Positions 62,433 through 64,000 of a stretch of DNA of 64,000 nt are shown one piece after another. The notes beneath the pieces were generated by a model. It did no database searches. It was not told the DNA's origin and saw only the letters and a program-made list of their open reading frames with translations. The translations under genes were made by a program, and so were the position numbers. Each line of letters starts with the position of its first letter. Positions within the stretch are counted from its first letter, which is position 1. The DNA comes from Allobacillus salarius. Its GTDB lineage: Bacteria > Bacillota > Bacilli > Bacillales > Alkalibacillaceae. The stretch is from assembly GCF_007559425.1 (NCBI RefSeq), contig NZ_VMHE01000001.1:1-64000 (forward strand). The letters run 5' to 3'.

Positions 62433-63113
62433 TTAGTTATTACTGTTCAAATATAACAATACAAAACGTAGAAGCTCCATAACTGCTACTGCTGCTGCAG
62501 CAACATATGTTAAAGCTGCGGCATTCAATACTTTCTTCGTTTCGCGGTGCTCACTACTTGTCACGACACCTGTAGATACAAGTTGATTCATTGCACGATT
62601 AGATGCATCGAATTCAACAGGTAATGTAACCAATTGAAACAGTACAGCAAAAGTCATTAGGAAAATTCCAGCTAAATAAAGTCCATTTGCTTGCAGAAAA
62701 ATTCCACCTAGAATTAAAAAGTACGCCATATTAGAACCCAAACTTGCCATTGGGACTAAAGCTGTTCTAAACCGCAGGAATGCGTAATCTTGCGCATGTT
62801 GGATAGCATGTCCTACCTCGTGAGCTGCAATGGCTGCAGCAGCTTGTGAAGGGCGATGATAGTTGTCTGATGATAAACGAACCACTTTTTGTCGTGGATC
62901 ATAGTGATCAGATAGAAAACCCTTCGTTTCCTCAACACGTACATCATACAAGCCGTTATCTTGCAAAATCTTTAAAGCGACATCTCTCCCAGTCATGCCA
63001 GAAGAATTGTGGATTTTTGAATACTTTTGATATGTTTTCTTCACTCGACTACTTGCCCATAAGGGTAGTAAGAGCAATATTCCAAAGTAAATTAACATTG
63101 ATCCGATTGTCAT
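62433..63113 (-). CDS. yugP: zinc metallopeptidase YugP
   Basis: A 226-residue membrane protease with three to four spans. The zinc motif HEVGH is at 98-102 (IAAHEVGHAIQHAQDYAF), with conserved TGRDVALKIL and DHYDPRQKVVRLS. Substrate unknown in this family. GGAGGAACG site upstream. Confidence 0.9.
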   Translation of the reverse strand: MTIGSMLIYFGILLLLPLWASSRVKKTYQKYSKIHNSSGMTGRDVALKILQDNGLYDVRVEETKGFLSDHYDPRQKVVRLSSDNYHRPSQAAAAIAAHEVGHAIQHAQDYAFLRFRTALVPMASLGSNMAYFLILGGIFLQANGLYLAGIFLMTFAVLFQLVTLPVEFDASNRAMNQLVSTGVVTSSEHRETKKVLNAAALTYVAAAAVAVMELLRFVLLYLNSNN

Positions 63114-63153
63114 GGTCGTTCCTCCTATATTTTTCTTTCTCTATAGGTCAATT

Positions 63154-63342
63154 TTAGTCAAATTCATCGTCGTTTTCAACATTTTTGCTTTCTTGCGTCT
63201 GTTTGTATTTTCTCCATGAAACATAAATTAATGAACTGATTACAATGGTAAAAATAACGGCTACGATTAACAAGAAATGACTCCAACTTGGTGTTCTGCT
63301 CATGACGAAAAAAGAACCAATAAGATGCCAATTATAACCCAC
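63154..63342 (-). CDS. small single-span protein, possible YpjB C-terminal remnant
   Basis: A 62-residue protein: one span (about 21-42), YVSWRKYKQTQ and an acidic end VENDDEFD. GTG 63342 has AGAGGGG upstream. It sits in the ypjA-ypjB place, and the SWRKY end recalls the C-terminus of YpjB, which is much longer in B. subtilis. Truncation is inferred. Confidence 0.5.
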   Translation of the reverse strand: MGYNWHLIGSFFVMSRTPSWSHFLLIVAVIFTIVISSLIYVSWRKYKQTQESKNVENDDEFD

Positions 63343-63384
63343 TCAGCTCAACCCCTCTATAAAGGCTTTACTCATCTTATGCGC

Positions 63385-63987
63385 TTAGAGGGTTAACTTA
63401 GAACGAGGGGATTTAATGCCATAGCGGTAGACAAGCCATATTGAAAGGATACTTAACCAAAAAGTAAAATACCCAACGTGATTTATCGAATCAGTTAATT
63501 GATGATAGATAGGCATCATGCCATACACATAATCAATGACATCATTGTGTAACGTCCATATCGCTGCAACAACTAAATGTTTCATTTCGATTCGATAAAA
63601 CTTTGCATAGAGGAGACCTTGAACAGCCATAGCTCCATGTGAAAGCACCAACATCATTCCTGTTGGGGATATCGATGACAATTGAATGAACGTCAAACCA
63701 TTCATTACAACAGCCCACACGCCGTATTTAAATAAAGTCAGCATAGCTAAAGCTTCTATGTACTTAAAATTTCGACCTAGCAAGAAGCCAATTAGAACAA
63801 TAACAAAAAACAGAGATGCTGTAGGAGAATCAGGAACAAATGGGATAAAGATTGGTGGTGTTATTTCTAGCTGCCAACCATACCAAATATAACCATAGAT
63901 CGTTCCTAAGATGTTGATGATTAATAAGAGTATAAGAAACGTTCGGTTCATTAATAAGTAGTTCAACATATAATCTTCAACCCGCAC
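63385..63987 (-). CDS. ypjA: DUF1405 membrane protein YpjA
   Basis: A 200-residue protein with about five spans. TIYGYIWYGWQL, VPDSPTASLFFV and LVVAAIWTLHNDVIDYVYG match YpjA/DUF1405, function unknown. GTG 63987 is taken as start; ATG 63969 is an alternative. The window ends 13 bases upstream, so the true start cannot be fully judged. Confidence 0.82.
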   Translation of the reverse strand: MRVEDYMLNYLLMNRTFLILLLIINILGTIYGYIWYGWQLEITPPIFIPFVPDSPTASLFFVIVLIGFLLGRNFKYIEALAMLTLFKYGVWAVVMNGLTFIQLSSISPTGMMLVLSHGAMAVQGLLYAKFYRIEMKHLVVAAIWTLHNDVIDYVYGMMPIYHQLTDSINHVGYFTFWLSILSIWLVYRYGIKSPRSKLTL

Positions 63988-64000
63988 TTTCTTGTATGTT

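Overview
The window is a low-GC Firmicutes chromosome segment, most like a moderately halophilic member of the Bacillaceae (Halobacillus/Virgibacillus/Alkalibacillus type). Three things point there: the gene set and order of the Bacillus subtilis ypjA-dapB-mgsA-bshA-cca-birA-panBCD-dinG-ypmB-aspB-asnS-dnaD-nth/ponA-recU block; Gram-positive cell-wall genes; and glutamate/aspartate-rich tails on several exported proteins. The genus is inferred. No tRNA, rRNA, CRISPR array, prophage or complete insertion sequence was seen.

Layout. 1-74 is the 3' end of a group II intron whose body lies outside the window. 224-16571 is mixed housekeeping and accessory genes: YpfJ-type metallopeptidase, P1 peptidase, acyl-CoA synthetase, small membrane proteins, a DUF6241 micro-operon, tatA, a DacF-type carboxypeptidase, Fe/Mn superoxide dismutase, a TM-repeat channel protein, a glycerophosphodiesterase, a PBP3-type transpeptidase and msrA. 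16613-28091 holds a YuxL-type peptidase, the bacterial dynamin dynA behind a GGDEF protein, a ferredoxin, a LysM/M14 wall peptidase, an msrAB fusion, ung and small conserved genes. 28095-31155 (minus strand) is thyA-folA-tatA-tatA-tatC-yozE. 31341-33776 (plus strand) is an NlpC/P60 hydrolase, a cold-shock gene with a long leader, and a queuosine-precursor transporter behind a preQ1-I riboswitch. 33789-36201 is a translationally coupled type III polyketide synthase / isoprenylcysteine-type methyltransferase / rhodanese operon. 36233-42398 holds ypwA, ypsC, rnpB, gpsB, ypsA, cdd, yppE and yppC. 42620-45912 is recU-ponA. 46135-63987 is nth, dnaD, asnS, aspB, ypmB, a degenerate metallo-beta-lactamase-like protein, dinG, panDCB, birA, cca, bshA, mgsA, dapB, ypjD, then yitT, yugP, a small membrane protein and ypjA.

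How the genes work together. Envelope growth and division: ponA, pbpC-like, dacF-like, gpsB, recU, NlpC/P60, LysM-M14, dynA. Export: three TatA and one TatC. Redox and thiol balance: two MsrA plus MsrB, sodF, bshA, ferredoxin. Pantothenate, lysine/diaminopimelate, thymidylate-folate and asparagine charging functions sit in compact operons. Most convergent gene pairs share a strong bidirectional hairpin terminator.

Most worth checking: the preQ1-I riboswitch; the PKS-methyltransferase-sulfurtransferase coupling; the metal-ligand-less MBL-like protein at 50748-51494; the decayed 21-bp repeat array at 45985-46088; and several genes shorter than usual calling limits (4993-5112, 6068-6181, 15796-15942, 29440-29604). 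No clearly new defence or mobile system was found.
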